A DNA stretch of 64,000 nt from assembly GCA_023213315.1 (NCBI GenBank), contig JAKCPI010002713.1:62001-126000 (forward strand), in the 5' to 3' direction. Positions within the stretch are counted from its first letter, which is position 1. Each line of letters begins with the position of its first letter. Both the position numbers and the translations under genes were made by a program. Positions 1 through 11,362 of this stretch are shown in pieces. The notes below the pieces were generated by a model. That model was not told where the DNA came from and searched no databases. It saw nothing but the letters and a program-made list of their open reading frames with translations. This stretch comes from Euborellia annulipes. Taxonomy: Eukaryota; Arthropoda; Insecta; Dermaptera; Anisolabididae.

Positions 1-985
1 TGATTAAATTAAAAGATTTCAATCGAAAACTTCTCTTGGGCTTATTTATTCGTGAGATGTCTGATAATTTAGACAATAAATACGTTAATTACATGTTTGA
101 ATGTGCCATTCATTGCCAATGCCGATTAATAACCGCCTGTCAGTTGAATGGAAATAAAAAAAAAAATAAGCTTTCATTCGCCGTTTGGTGCATTGTTGGA
201 TAAATTACAGTACAATTGCAGGTCATGCCACATTTCCTTTGCTATAATAGAAATGGTCTCTCTCACTCTCATTATCTGAATCTGTATCAAAAAATCTGGT
301 GTGACTGGCCACCCAACTTTCTCCTCGGAAAGATAGACAGAAAGAAGAGACAGGATCTTTCTCATCATACTGACGTTTCACTAGGATCCTAGCCCAAAGC
401 AGATGAGTGTTTACATATATCAATACTCATCTGCTCTGAGGATGATCACGACTAGTTGCTCTTCTTTCTATCCTAATTGAGCCCTAAGTATCAACTTTCT
501 CCTCTTTCAGTTCAATTAATTGGCCTATATATGCTAAGCAAACCTATATACAAAGAGGGACAGTAATGAATTACAAGTAACACAGCCAAAGTTATTTGCA
601 ATCAAGATTTTCGGTGGATAGGAGGTTTAAGTTCACATAACAGCTTCTTATTTTATGCGGATCACCCTTTTTGGCTGGTTTTTGTTCTAAGAACCCGAGT
701 TTAGCTCCTTCTTTTATCCCTCTGCTTCTGAATAGATCCGATTTAGAGCACTGTAAGCTAATTCCGACATTGAACCCTGAGATTATACCCTTTACTAACA
801 GGCTCTAACTTTTATTACCATTATGTCCGACTTTGGTCGAATGGTAAAAATGGAAATTTGTACCATTTTGGTGTTCAAAGTAAGACCTAATTTAACAATG
901 ATGTACTTTGATCTACCAGGACCTACTACTATAGGAGGTTCAATGCCGAACTTACATTTCGCCTTGCAAATTTTTAAAATTTGTT
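1..985. other. Non-coding AT-rich stretch with a short hairpin
   Basis: I see no credible gene here. An 11-bp perfect stem (AGCAGATGAGT / ACTCATCTGCT) flanks a 16-nt loop near 398-437. The sequence TCTGGTGTGAC near 295 matches one arm of the A-family 3' hairpin, so a fragment of that family may lie here. The part around 80-150 is less AT-rich and not visibly repetitive. Confidence 0.5.
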
Positions 986-1000
986 AATCTTAATTTATGT

Positions 1001-1354
1001 GAGCTCAGGGCTCGAAGTACGGCGACCACGAGCTACCCTAGCTGGGACTGGCAGTCCTCTGTTCTTTACATGTCTGTCCCTTCTTTTTATATCAGACCGT
1101 GCGACGGGCCGGACTGTTCTATTCAAAAAAAAAAAAGGGGGAGAGTATTTATTTTTTTTAAAAAAAAGTTTTTTAAAAAAAAAATAAATAAAAAATTAAA
1201 AAAAAAAAAAAAAAAAAAAATATTTTAAAAATATATTAGAAAATAAAAAAAAAATTTAAAAAAATGTTCTATTTCTTCCAGTCGTAAAAAAAACCAAAAC
1301 ACATTCCGCCGACCCCGCACTACGGGAATAAGGCTAGGAACGAAGAAGAAGAAG
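1001..1354 (+). mobile_element. SINE-like retroposon (family H), interrupted
   Basis: This matches, in the opposite orientation, the element at 21696-21914, sharing GGGACTGGCAGTCC, the GACCGTGCGACGGGCC block and a (GAA)n end. A near-matching duplication, AATCTTAATTTATGT at 986-1000 and AATCTTTTAATTTCTGT at 1355-1371, flanks it, as expected for LINE-mediated retroposition. The middle is split by an A/T-rich insertion at 1124-1264, which is flanked by TGTTCTATT at 1115-1123 and 1265-1273. I do not recognise the parent RNA; no clear tRNA B box is visible. Confidence 0.6.
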
Positions 1355-1879
1355 AATCTTTTAATTTCTGTGTGTTTATATTTTTCAACAGGGTTAATTG
1401 CCCGTCTTGTTTTAAATGTTTTCAGATATTGACTGTGTCCATCTCTCTCAAGTATCCTCGTTCTTCCGTCATGAAAGAGGAAGCCAGATCTCCAGACAAA
1501 TGCCGGAACCCTGAGCCAATCCTGGCTAGTAAATCTGGGATATTCCAACAATCTCCCGGAAGACAAAACCAATCATTCCTTCAGAAGTTCCAATAAGTTC
1601 TACTTCCCTATAAAACAGAATTTCAGGAAATTTCTTCTGGGCACCCTCCACCATGTTTAGCGTTGGTGAACCAGGTATAGTGATATAATTCATTCAATTT
1701 TCTTTGAAGCCTTTCAATAGTCACCAAACTCACTAAGTTTTTCATTAATCCAAAAAAAAACTCAGCATTTTGTTTGTTATTCATGTTGTTTCATATTAGT
1801 GGGTACTTTATTTTATTTCTCTGTCATCTCTTCCGTCTCAACAATTGTGAGATCCTATTTCTTTCCAATACCGTAGTTT

Positions 1880-2095
1880 TTTTTTTTTTTAAACTTAATA
1901 ATTGGAAAATAGAAATGATAATGGGAAATCAATAGACGCATGTTAAAAACTGAGAACAATATTTATTTAGTGATTGATAATTGAAGATTTGAATCATTTT
2001 AAATTATTTTAAAAATTATATTTTATCAATTTAAAAATGGAATAAATAAATCTCACAATTATTTTTTTATAATTCGTGCATATATATTAAATTTC
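1880..2095. repeat. Dispersed AT-rich repeat, inverted copy of 17200-17365
   Basis: The segment from AATTGGAAAATAG through AATAAATCTCACAATTATT reads as the reverse complement of the stretch near 17200-17365, including the shared words GACGCATGTTAAA and GATTTGAATCATTTTAAA. It has no coding potential. Both copies end in the AATCTCACAATTAT segment that is also found inside P elements, so this may be a larger relative of that group. Confidence 0.5.
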
Positions 2096-2255
2096 AACTT
2101 TCCTATTTTTGTCGTCACGTCTTGTGATGTCATGGCTTGTAGCTTCACGGCCTTTGACGTCACGGCTTGTAACGCGACATGCTAATAGAAGAGCGAAAAA
2201 ATTTGAGGCCAATCAAATCAAAGTTTCACTTTAAAAATTATAGAATTTTCGGGGC

Positions 2256-2330
2256 GATTAAAGCCCTCTGGACTCGAACCAGGATCTCCAAGCTCGCGGC
2301 AGGCGGCCCATCCTCCACCTAGGTCCTATA
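2256..2330 (-). tRNA. tRNA-Gly(GCC)-like sequence, pseudogene or SINE head
   Basis: On the minus strand the order is an A-box-like TAGGTGGAGGATG, an anticodon-arm-like CGCCTGCCGCG (compare CGCCTGCCACG of tRNA-Gly-GCC), and a perfect B box GGTTCGAGTCC. The acceptor ends (GGGCG/ATTATAG side) do not pair well, so a functional tRNA is unlikely. A tRNA-derived SINE head or tRNA pseudogene is more probable. The typing rests on the B box and anticodon arm only. Confidence 0.4.
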
Positions 2331-3110
2331 ATTCTTAGAATGTTCTCTCAACATTGATTTTAAAAGGACTTCAAATAGTTTCTAAAACGGACAATATCAT
2401 CTCTGTTTTTAAAAAAGGCACTTACCCTTAAAAAAAAATTAATTTTCTTGTAAGGAGGCAGGAATCTATTAGTAAAAGGAACGCTCAAAGAGGTCAAAGG
2501 CAATTAGACATTGAGATAGATGCAAAATAGACAACTTCCCTCTCTCTCTATGTTAATTTAAAAATCCACTTTGCATAATAATTCTTTCTCTCATTTCTGA
2601 TAAAATCACAAATCCAATTCTATTAACTCTAAAATCCAATTTTTTTTTTTTTGAGCAATCTTATTTATTTCATGCTCGTCAATCAAAAGAAATTGATGAT
2701 CGATTGATTGATCGAAAAAGGAGATTTTGAAATGTAAATTACGTAAGGCCTGACTGACTGCTGAAACAAGAGAAGATGAAGAGTTTCGGTTGCTGGTGGC
2801 CTATCTCCTCAGGAGAAGCCATGCACGCGCTCTCTCCTAAAAAACGAGTTTAAAGGGGGGGAGGGGGAGGGGGGTCTAATTAGAATAAAGACTTGCAAGA
2901 ATTTTATTTTTATTGCTTGTTTTATTGCACTTTTCAAGGGTAATATTTGCTTCTTAATATGCAACGTTTCAAAAGAAATTGGGCTCTATTTCTTATTTTA
3001 ATTAAATGAGAAACTTGACCTTAAAATATTATTATTCTATTTTATCTTTCAATGGAGAAATGGATTTGTAAGCTTCTTTGAAAAAAAAAGTTTTCGATTT
3101 AAAAAAAAAT
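2331..3110. other. Non-coding stretch, poly-purine tract
   Basis: No gene is visible. Homopolymer T and A runs dominate. A G-rich tract (GGGGGGGAGGGGGAGGGGGG) lies at about 2857-2876. Confidence 0.5.
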
Positions 3111-4070
3111 CTGTAAAGTAGATTCAGAGTTCATCCATTATAGAGAATTCAAAATTAAAATATTTAAATTATTATTTGATATTCTTAAATTTAAAATTTA
3201 ATTTTTTTATTCTTTTTAATTTTAATCTTTTCATTTTAACGCATCAACTATGAAACTACTTAACGGATTTTTATGGGGATTATTTTTTGGTATTATTATC
3301 AATATGTAGATGCAAATTTTTGTTAGAGGTTGAAAGGAATAATTTCAAATTGCAATCCCCCCTCTTCCCAATATTGAATTTATTAATATGATCAATATTT
3401 ATGAGAAATCAAAAATTAACATCTTTAACACTTTATCTGTTTTTTGAGACTATTGTGTTGTGTTTTGTCTCCTAGCCAGCCTCAAAATCATCGCAAAAAA
3501 TTCACTAAACCTTTAGAAAAAAAAATCCTGGCATTTCCTTATATTCATATTATTTTTTATATTAATATAATTCCTATATTTGGCTCGTTAATAAATATAT
3601 AATGACCTTAGGTTATCTTAAAAAAATATTAAAATTATCTTTGATAAAATAAAATTCTTTTGTTTTATGTATTTTATAAATACCTATCTATATATTCCTA
3701 TGAAAAAGGAAAATTTAATTATATAACAAATTTTTATTATTTTTCATTTTAGAGATTTAATTATTATAATAAATTTTTCACAAGAAGCAAGATCCAACCC
3801 ATTGCTTTCCTCTGGGAAATTCTCGTTTTGTTAGTCCCACAAAAAGAGAGACTTTTTGAAAAAAAAAAAAAAAACAAAAATCAGTCAACTAGTTTCAGAG
3901 TCCATGCAATAAAGAGAATTAAAAATTAAAAATAATTATTCGATATTTTAAAATTTAATAGATTTATTTGTATCTTTTATTATTATTATTAATTTTAATT
4001 TTAATATTTTCATTTTAACGCATTAATTCAGAAACTACTTGACGGATTTTTATGGGGCTTTTTTTGAAAC
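3110..4070. repeat. Two P-family inverted-repeat elements
   Basis: P elements are short palindromic elements whose ends read roughly CCATAAAAATCCGTCAAGTA then GTTTCAGAGTT, with the inverted form at the other end. One degenerate copy spans about 3118-3288 and a second about 3878-4068. The core between the ends is AT-rich and carries AGAGAATTCAAAATTAAAAT and AATTTAATTTT-type words. They encode nothing and look like non-autonomous DNA transposons (MITEs). Confidence 0.6.
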
Positions 4071-4796
4071 GTTTAGTGTTTTTTTAAGGGCGAGATCCAA
4101 CCCATCCAAACGAAATATTAATTTAAGCTAGAAAAAGCTTGAAAATTTCAAATGGCTTAAAACCAGCAATTGAAATTTTTCTACATATTAAAAAAGAATT
4201 CTATAAGTTTTGGAGTATTTACGTTAGAAACAGACAGACCCTTAAAAAGTAGGCCTAAGGATTATTATTAAACTGTTTCTAGATGAATGTTTTTTTTTGT
4301 TTTAAATAGGAAATTAGCATACGGTTGTTTGCCCACCCCACCCACCCACTCACTCACTCTGTGGTAGGTTCAATTGAGAATAATAACATTCTATTTACTC
4401 TCTATCAAATGAGCAATCATTGCATCCATTTGCCCATAAATAAATAATAATAAGCCGAACTGATTATGGAGCAGAATCTCCTTCTATGCCCTCCGGGGGG
4501 TCTCTATGATATAATTAAATAATTGCCCTTTGATTATTTTACTATTAATGAACGGTTTATTTGCCTAAGCCTTGAAAATATTTCAAAAAAATAAATAATT
4601 ATACATTTTTTTTTTTTTTTAATATTATTTCTATTTTAAGACGGCCATTTATGCAAATGTTCTACGCCTAAAGAGAGGGAAACATTCAAGGAAATTCCTC
4701 GATGTTTAATAGCTTAAAAAAAATAAAATCTATTCATTTCTAATCCTAGGAAAATGAGATAAAACTTATTATCTGCCTCAACTCTTTTTTTTTTTA

Positions 4797-5430
4797 ATTT
4801 TATTCCTTCAAAATACCTTTTCTTAAAGTTAATATCAAACCTCTAAAACCATCAAAGCAAAAATATTTACACTTGAAAAAAGCCCCATAAAAATCCGTCA
4901 AGTAGTTTCAGAGTTATGATTATAGAGAATTCAAAATTCAAATAATTAAATTATTATTTGATATTCTTAAATTTGAAATTTAATATTTTTTTTCTATTTT
5001 ATAATTTATAGAATAATAATAATTGTGTGATTTAATTTTAATATTTCATTTTAACAGATTAACTCTGAAGCTACTAGGAAAGCGTTGACTCTTGGACTCA
5101 TTTTTTACTTTCTCTTACCCTATATTTTTTATTTTATTCCTTCAAAATACCTTTTCCTATCAAACCTTAAAAACTACCAAAGCAAAAATATTTACACTTG
5201 AAAAAAGCCCCATAAAAATCAGTCAAGTAGTTTTAGAGTTCATGAATTAAGAAGAATTCAATATTAAAATAATTAATTTATTATTCGATATTCTTAAATT
5301 TAAAATTTAATATTTTTATCCTCATTTATAATTTATAAAATAATAATAAAATTGTGGGATTTAATTTCAATATTTCATTTTAACGAATTAACTCTGAAAC
5401 TAGTTGACGGATTTTTATGGGGTTTATTTT
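4797..5430. repeat. Tandem duplication, each unit holding a P element
   Basis: Two diverged units of about 335 bp lie head to tail. Each begins near TTTATTCCTTCAAAATACC (4797 and about 5132), passes through GCAAAAATATTTACACTTG, and then enters a P element starting GCCCCATAAAAATC (4883 and 5205). The second P copy ends with an inverted arm near 5390-5425; the first copy's right end is degraded near 5075. The duplication therefore copied a P element with its flank. Confidence 0.65.
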
Positions 5431-6410
5431 TATTTTCTTTCTTTTTTTAAGGTATCAAAGACTAAAAACTATATATATATTTAGTGTGTTTAGGGATTAA
5501 CCCAATATTTATGTGAAAAGATATAATTTAGAAAAAAGGATGTGCCCAAAGGAAGGAGACCAAACAAAATTTTATTTATTTTTTTCGGATATTCGATTTC
5601 TTGATTGGAAAGAAACTACTAAAGAGGCGACCATTACATGTCCTTATCTTTGTTAGCTTGTCTTCTGTCAGATATAACAGGATAAAAAGGGGATTAGAGA
5701 AGGAGAAGGGGGATAAAAAGAAAACACTTTTGCGACTCGTTTGTATAAATAATGACCAATTGGGGGAATGGTGATAGATGAATGGCGTTGGGCCAACTTC
5801 TCTTTGGGTTCACAGGTCACACAATTGGCTGGGAACTCATTCCAATCTTATTTCTAAAGCGAGGGGGGGGGGGGGGAAGTAATTTATTTGTTAGCCAGGA
5901 GACCTATTTAGTCCGACTGCTGAGTCCTACCTGGGTGGGGCAATCAGGGTCAAGGGTTCATTCCCACATCTATAGATATAAAAAAAAAAACCCATTTGGC
6001 TTTATGGAGTGTCAATTCGAAGGACCAAACAACGGAAGAATTAGATGTGGAGGGGAGGGGAGATTCTAAATAATAGCGATTTTTATTTATTTTTTATTGG
6101 ATTATCAAAATGAATATTGATTGCATAATACTACAAGAGATAGAACTATTTGTAATTTAATTTTTAAAATATATTCTCTGGTTGGCCTTCTTTATTAAAC
6201 TAGAGTGGCCACCACAAAACATACCACAAGTCCCACCTCTAATTGCGGAGATTAAATTTATTTTCTGGTATGTAATAAGGTTTTGTTAATGGTGAAGCGA
6301 CAAAATTGTATCAATTTAAAATAAATTGTCCAAATGGTCCTAAAAGACTTTGGAGCCATTAAAGTAGCCTATTACGTAAGAAAATTTAAGGGGTACCGCA
6401 CTTTCTTGCC
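5431..6410. other. Non-coding stretch with a weak tRNA-like box
   Basis: I find no supportable gene. A G13-class tract is at about 5862-5876. GGGTTCATTCCC at about 5957 resembles a Pol III B box, but no convincing A box precedes it. Confidence 0.4.
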
Positions 6411-6572
6411 TAGCATTTGTCAAAATAAATGAAAAAAATTTGAAAATTAAAATTTAATATTTATATGATTAATTATAGAATAATAATTGTGAGATATAAT
6501 AATTAATTTTTTCTTTTTCAACACTTTTACTCCGAAATCGTTCGACGAATTTTTATGGGGCTTTTTTTTAAC
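6410..6572. repeat. P-family element, truncated
   Basis: The arm CGACGAATTTTTATGGGGC followed by a T run at about 6546-6572 is the P terminal arm. Upstream are the usual AAAATTTAATATTTATATG and AATAATAATTGTGAGAT-type core words. The left arm is not recognisable. The T run adjoins the tail of the SINE copy that follows. Confidence 0.5.
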
Positions 6573-7051
6573 ACTTTTTTTCCCACTTACTCTCATATTC
6601 ACACAATCTTTTAGGCCATATAAGACTTTAAACGATTCTCGTATTTTATTAAGATACGGTATCTATTAGGGGTCCAGGCATATTTATTTAAGTCATTTGG
6701 TATTCAAAATATAGGACTGTCAAGGGCGGATCCAGAGGTGTTTCTCGGGGGAGGGGGTAATCTGGTGTGACTCGTCACACAGCACACAATTTTTTCTTAA
6801 TTTCGGTAATTTAAAGGCGCATTCTGTACTTGTTTGCCAGAATATAAATACAAATCAAATTTTTAAGTATTATTTTTCAAAATTTTACATTAAAAATAAT
6901 TTTTTTTTTTTTTTTTTTTTCGAAAAAAAGTTTTTTTTTTCAAATCTCGGGGGGGGGGGGGGAGAGGGGTAATTACCTTGTATCTGCCCTTGACTGTCTG
7001 GGATGCTTGGTATAGAAGGCCAACACGCTAGCAACTACACCAAGGCCCGAG
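6573..7051 (-). mobile_element. tRNA-derived SINE, split by a MITE
   Basis: The minus-strand SINE has its tail at about 6573-6640 (CATTCACAC words and GGCCATATAAGAC) and its head at 6993-7051 (CACCAAGGCCCGAGG on the plus strand). It is the same family as the fuller copies at 35857-36128 and 36850-37113. A 272-bp TIR element (6721-6992) lies inside it. Rejoining ACTGT across that insertion restores the order of the other SINE copies (GACTGYCTGGG), so the insertion was secondary. Confidence 0.75.
6721..6992. mobile_element. hAT-like MITE nested in SINE
   Basis: The ends are inverted: CAAGGGCGGATCC at the left and CTGCCCTTG at the right. ACTGT is repeated at 6716-6720 and 6993-6997. The 'CAAGGGC' end resembles hAT-type termini, but the duplication visible here is only 5 bp rather than the usual 8. 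The interior contains TCTGGTGTGAC, a T run and a G14-class tract, and has a reverse-complement relative at about 34800-35012. Confidence 0.7.
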
Positions 7052-7377
7052 GATTGGACTTTTTTTAAATGCATAGTGAAAACAAAACTCTTTTCTTCTG
7101 AACCAAAATGGTCTACCTAATTAAACAACTCCTCTTCTCTCTAATTGTAAAAATCATAAATTTTCATTAATATTTAGAGGTAGAGTGACGGGAATGGGGG
7201 GGGGGGCTGAACAATTTATTATGTTAATAAAATTTTTCCAATTTAATGCCTTTTGAACTATTTCGACAAATATACCGAGCGGTTGATTAGTTGAAAAAAG
7301 AAAAAAAAAGATGAATTTATATCTCTCAGGTGCACATTAATAGCGTAATAAAGAAAAGCTCTTATTTTTTATAATTA

Positions 7378-7699
7378 TTTTGTTGCTCGAGTCTTGTTGC
7401 AACGGCCATTGGAAAGAGAGAAAGAATGGATTGATAGACAAATTAATTATCACATAAAAATGATTAATTAATTATTAAATAAATAAATAAAAATGTGCAA
7501 CAATAAAATGTTAACTTTATTATAAATAAAATTAATAAATAAATAAAATAAAAAAAAATAAAAATTTCTTAAAATTCATTATTGTACCTTTTTATTTATT
7601 TATTTATTTAATAATTAATTAATCATTTTTAATGTGATAATTAATTTTTTTTTCATCTATCTATCACTCTCTTTTCAATGGAAGTTGCAACAACAAAAT
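7378..7699. repeat. Palindromic foldback element
   Basis: The left arm (TTTTGTTGC...CATTGGAAAGAGAG...AATTAATTATCACATAAAAATGATTAATTAATT, about 7378-7500) is matched in inverse by the right arm (about 7585-7699: AATTAATTAATCATTTTTAATGTGATAATTAATT ... CAATGGAAGTTGCAACAACAAAA, given in fragments). The centre is AT-rich. No ORF is present. It is a MITE-like foldback. Confidence 0.7.
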
Positions 7700-8385
7700 A
7701 TTTTTTTTTTTAATCCGTCCCTTTGAGCCAGTGGATATAGGGCACCATAAAAACATTACAAAAATACAAAACTAAAATGATATTAACACAATACAAAAAT
7801 ACAAAACTTTAATAAGAAAAGCTATGAGCAAGGCAGCCAGCAGAAATAAAAAAACTTTTCTATTATTTCGTCGACGTTTCGAAAGCGCGTCGTTCCCATC
7901 ATCAGGACCTACGGCCATCGATATTTTATTAATTAGTACATATATAGTTACAATTATATTATATAACAATGCAGTTAAAAACTCATAAATGCTCATAGCT
8001 TTCCTTATTAAATTATCATCACAGCCATTTCCATTCTTCATTGTAAAAATACAAAATGAAAATGATATTAATACAATACAAAATTACAAAACCAAAATGA
8101 TATTAACACAATACAAAAATACAAAACCAAAATGATATTAACCCAATACAAAATTACAAAACCAAAATAATATTAACACAATACAAAAATACAAAACCAA
8201 AATGATATTAACACAATACAAAAATACAAAACCAAAATGATATTAACCCAATACAAAATTACAAAACCAAAATAATATTAACACAATACAAAAATACAAA
8301 ACCAAAATGATATTAACACAATACAAAAATTAAGCGATAACAATATGTATACAAAATTAAAACAAACACAAAACAAAATAATTAT
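7700..8385 (-). repeat. LINE 3' end with 35-bp tandem repeats
   Basis: A T run is followed by a segment with AAGCC/GAGCCAGTGGATATAGGG-type wording that parallels the 3' UTR of the intact LINE (49036-49130), and then by units of about 35 bp built on ACAAAACCAAAATGATATTA (7747-7805 and 8041-8330). AACAAAATA appears on both sides (about 7690 and 8364), a possible target duplication. I infer a 5'-truncated copy of a related LINE, only 3' UTR. A 235-bp segment at 7806-8040 interrupts the array and includes the motif at 7873-7905. Confidence 0.5.
7873..7905 (-). ncRNA. Hammerhead-like motif
   Basis: On the minus strand CTGATGA is separated by 18 nt from GAAACGTC. The spacer can form a short stem (GGAA with TTTC). 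CTGANGA...GAAA is the invariant core of hammerhead ribozymes, which Penelope-like elements are known to carry. A cleavage-site stem is not obvious, so this may be a decayed copy. Confidence 0.4.
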
Positions 8386-9424
8386 AATTGGTTTTTTCTT
8401 CAATAATGATTTTTTTTAAATAAATTCTTTCTGAGACTGTACTAGAAAGTTAAAAAATGAATTTTTCCCTGCATTCATTACCAAAATAAATAATTTCTTT
8501 TGCAAAATAAATGAAATAATATATGTAGAAATTTAAATAATAAACAAATGAGTGAATAGTCAGTAAGTAGCAGACAAATTTGTTTTCACCATAGATTAAA
8601 TTAAATTAAAATATACCTCCCCTCCCCCTCCCCTCCTCTCGTTTCCCCTACCATCTTAATTGGATCTCATCTTACAATTTCACTAAAAGGTTTTTGATAT
8701 TTAAATTATAATAAATTGAATAAGAAAAATTTTTATGACGCCCCGTTAGCTTGCTTATTAGGAAGTTGTGTCTTTTTTAGGAAATTCTTATTATATATCA
8801 TTTATGCTTATCTTTATAGGTGTTTGTATAATTATGAATATTTTTTTTTTCCAAGGCTTTCATTTAATCACCCCCCCCCCCCCATATTTGATTTCTTGTC
8901 CCAGATTAATTTGAGATGAAACAACTCGCAAAAAATAAAAAGTGATAGTGTTTTTTTTTTTTATTTCTTTTGGGATGGCACCTCCTCCTACTCAGGAAAT
9001 ACCTTTGAGGACAGACAGACAGACAGACAATGCGCGTATTGTAGAGTGTTAAAGGACTTTCACCTTCTGATAAACAGACAGACAGACAGACCGACAATCC
9101 TGTCTGGACCTAATTTGCCATGGATCGCTTTCTATTAATGAGCGCTAATAAATTTTAGAAATATTACGTCACAAATGGTCTATTATCCCTTCTTTTATAA
9201 AAATGGCCCTTTAGGAATGTCGTCTTTGATTAAGTAAGGTCAGTCAAAATCTAAACTGGTTGGGGCCACCGCATTAAAATCAACTCTCTTTCTCTTTTAA
9301 AATCGGGTGTGAGTTGATGCACATCACGCAACTGTAATGTCATGTGCTGCTCCCACACCAGATTTTTTTTTTGTCTAGGTCGGCAACCAGCGGCTCTTTA
9401 GTTCCATACGCAAATATTATTTAT
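8386..9424. other. Non-coding stretch with microsatellites
   Basis: No gene is visible. It holds a C-rich tract (about 8614-8637), a C13-class run at 8871, and two (GACA)n tracts near 9013-9030 and 9074-9090. At about 9340-9368 TGTGCTGCTCCCACACCAGATT is split over two short matches to the A-family 3' hairpin arm, a likely A fragment. Confidence 0.45.
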
Positions 9425-9790
9425 TTAAGGAGGTTCAGGAGCGACGTCTAAACGTACTTAATAAAAAAGTAGTCTATTATAAGGAATTTTTCAATGCAAT
9501 TTCTTTTAAATGAATTAAATTAAATTAAATAGGTCTTCGGACCTTATGCACCCATTCCAAAAAAAAAAAAAAATTCATAAGAGATTATTGTATTGGGACA
9601 TCGAGCTATAATTTTTTTATGACTTATTAAAAAATTATCGTAATTATTTTTTTTGTTATCAAGCAAATACAAAAAAACAATCTGTCCCAATAATCTTTAA
9701 TTTTTTTAAAATTTAAAAATGAATTTATTGTTATTATTAATCACATATTAATTAAGAAATTTTTAAAATAAGCTTAGATGATTTATTTAA
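9425..9790. repeat. Family D repeat, uninterrupted copy
   Basis: The stretch from GGAGCGACGTCTAAACGTAC to AAATTTTTAAAATAAGCTTA matches 15160-15379 joined to 16042-16112 almost word for word. It is the empty-site reference that fixes the boundaries of the A element at 15380-16041. Internal CAATCTGTCCCAATAATC and TCCCAATAC/TGGGACATCGAGC words are inverted relative to each other, suggesting a foldback or MITE. No coding potential. Confidence 0.7.
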
Positions 9791-10739
9791 GAATTAACTG
9801 TCAAATTAGTTCAGCATTCTTGCAATAGATGGCAGGCTAGTCTAACAGACGATATAATATTAGCCGATATCTGGCCTATATTTATATATTTTTATGCTTT
9901 TATAAAAGATACATAATATATAATAACATTTATAAAGTATTTATTGTTAAAAGATCAATGAAAATCAACCAAATGCATTAAATATTATTAGCTACCATTC
10001 TGACATCTCTTGGCAAATTTTTGAATTAGTTGATTTTTTGGGCATACTTTTTATGACACACTACGCCCTCTTATCAGGAAAAACATGCGGAACCACTTCG
10101 CTCACGTACACCACTTGAACAGTTTTTCTATTTTTTTCTAAATTAAGTTAAATAAATTTGAAAAAATTTTCTGTATGTGTGGTTAATAGCACTTGAAAAA
10201 GTCGTGCGCACAATCACGACAGTTTTTTTTAAATTAGTAAAAGAGAACTTACTTCTAAACTCCACGTACAAGAAGCGAGACTTGTACATCTATGTGGCAA
10301 TTTTTTTTTTTTATAAATTTTAATTAAAACGATTCAAATTTTTAGATTAATCCTCAAATAATTAAGTGTTTGTAGCAAGTAAATTCATTTGGAGGTCACT
10401 GGATGGACATCAACATGAAAAATGATAATTTAATCGTCACAAATAGAGAAGTTAATTATATTAAGATATAAAGCCTCTGAAATGAAATCAAAATGAGTTC
10501 AGGGATTTCTTGGCACGTCATAATGAGTTTTTAATTATTTTTTTTTGAGAAGAAAAAAAAAATGTTTCTTCTTTACTATGCAATCCTCTCTTTTATATTT
10601 GCTTATGAATAGAGAGAGAGAACATGAATGCAATTCTATGAATCAAATTTGTTGCCATTTATGGCAAACTCTTGCAATTACATCCACGTTTTTCTATCAT
10701 GGATTAGGGCACACGAAGGTAATAATAGAGCTAACCATA
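9791..10739. other. Non-coding AT-rich stretch
   Basis: I see no gene, RNA or bounded element here apart from scattered T and A runs and (GA)n near 10611. Confidence 0.4.
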
Positions 10740-10797
10740 AAAGGTGCGAACCCTTGAACTTGGAGCGATGTTTCGCGAAGGGACTCTTAACCACCCG
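10740..10797 (-). tRNA. tRNA-like sequence, probable SINE head
   Basis: On the minus strand GTCCGGGTGGTTAAGAGTCC (A-box-like TGGTTAAGAG) is followed about 25 nt later by GGGTTCGCACC, a B box. The order and spacing fit a Pol III internal promoter, but the arms do not fold into a full cloverleaf by eye. A decayed tRNA gene or SINE head is likely. Confidence 0.4.
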
Positions 10798-11362
10798 GAC
10801 TTTATAATAAAGTATTGTATTTTATTTCGGGTAATTATATTCTATACTATACGAGAACAATAAAGTACGCAAAAAATACTCTATTTTTCTGGGATTCAAA
10901 AAAGTTTGGATTGCATAAAACGGAATTTTCTACTGCACAAAAATGACAGCAAGTATATAAGATTGATGGTAATTTTTTCTTTCTCTTACCCTATATATGA
11001 AATAAATAGAGAAAGTATTGCTGTCAAAAATTCGATGTCGATATTTTTTTTTTGATGGATATATAGGCCTATGTTTTGAGGTCCCCTGAGTCCAAAAAAG
11101 TGAGACCCGCAAATTGATCTGTATGTGTGTGTAACGATTTTTAGTATGAAGGTATTGAGCTACCGGATTGAAATTTTATATTTAAGTTAGGTACCATAGG
11201 CGTAGCCAGGAATTTTTGATGGGGGGGGGGAGGGGTTCAAGAAAATATTTTCAAAGATTTGAAAAATTTAAGATTATTTTAGGGTATTTATAAATCATTT
11301 TGGTTTTTTTTTTAGCTAGAGTAAATTATTATATTCTCCTCAAGTGGTGTTGCTGTAGTTGG

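Noticed and set aside
370..460. Inverted hammerhead-like pair (GACGTTTCAC and CTGAGGATGATCACG)
   Set aside because: GAAACGTC is present on the minus strand but no CTGANGA core lies at the right distance; CTGAGGA on the plus strand has no GAAA partner.
1225..1572. Minus-strand open frame of 115 codons
   Set aside because: It crosses the family H retroposon and A/T homopolymers; no domain or motif is recognisable.
5884..5970. tRNA-like sequence with GGGTTCATTCCC
   Set aside because: Only the B box is convincing; no A box at the right distance and no acceptor stem.
7772..8041. Minus-strand open frame of 89 codons with hydrophobic C-terminus
   Set aside because: It spans a hammerhead-like motif and an A-rich tandem repeat; the hydrophobic run is translated AT-rich repeat, not a credible membrane protein.
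8041..8335. CRISPR-like short repeats
   Set aside because: The 35-bp units are directly adjacent low-complexity tandem repeats in a LINE 3' end.
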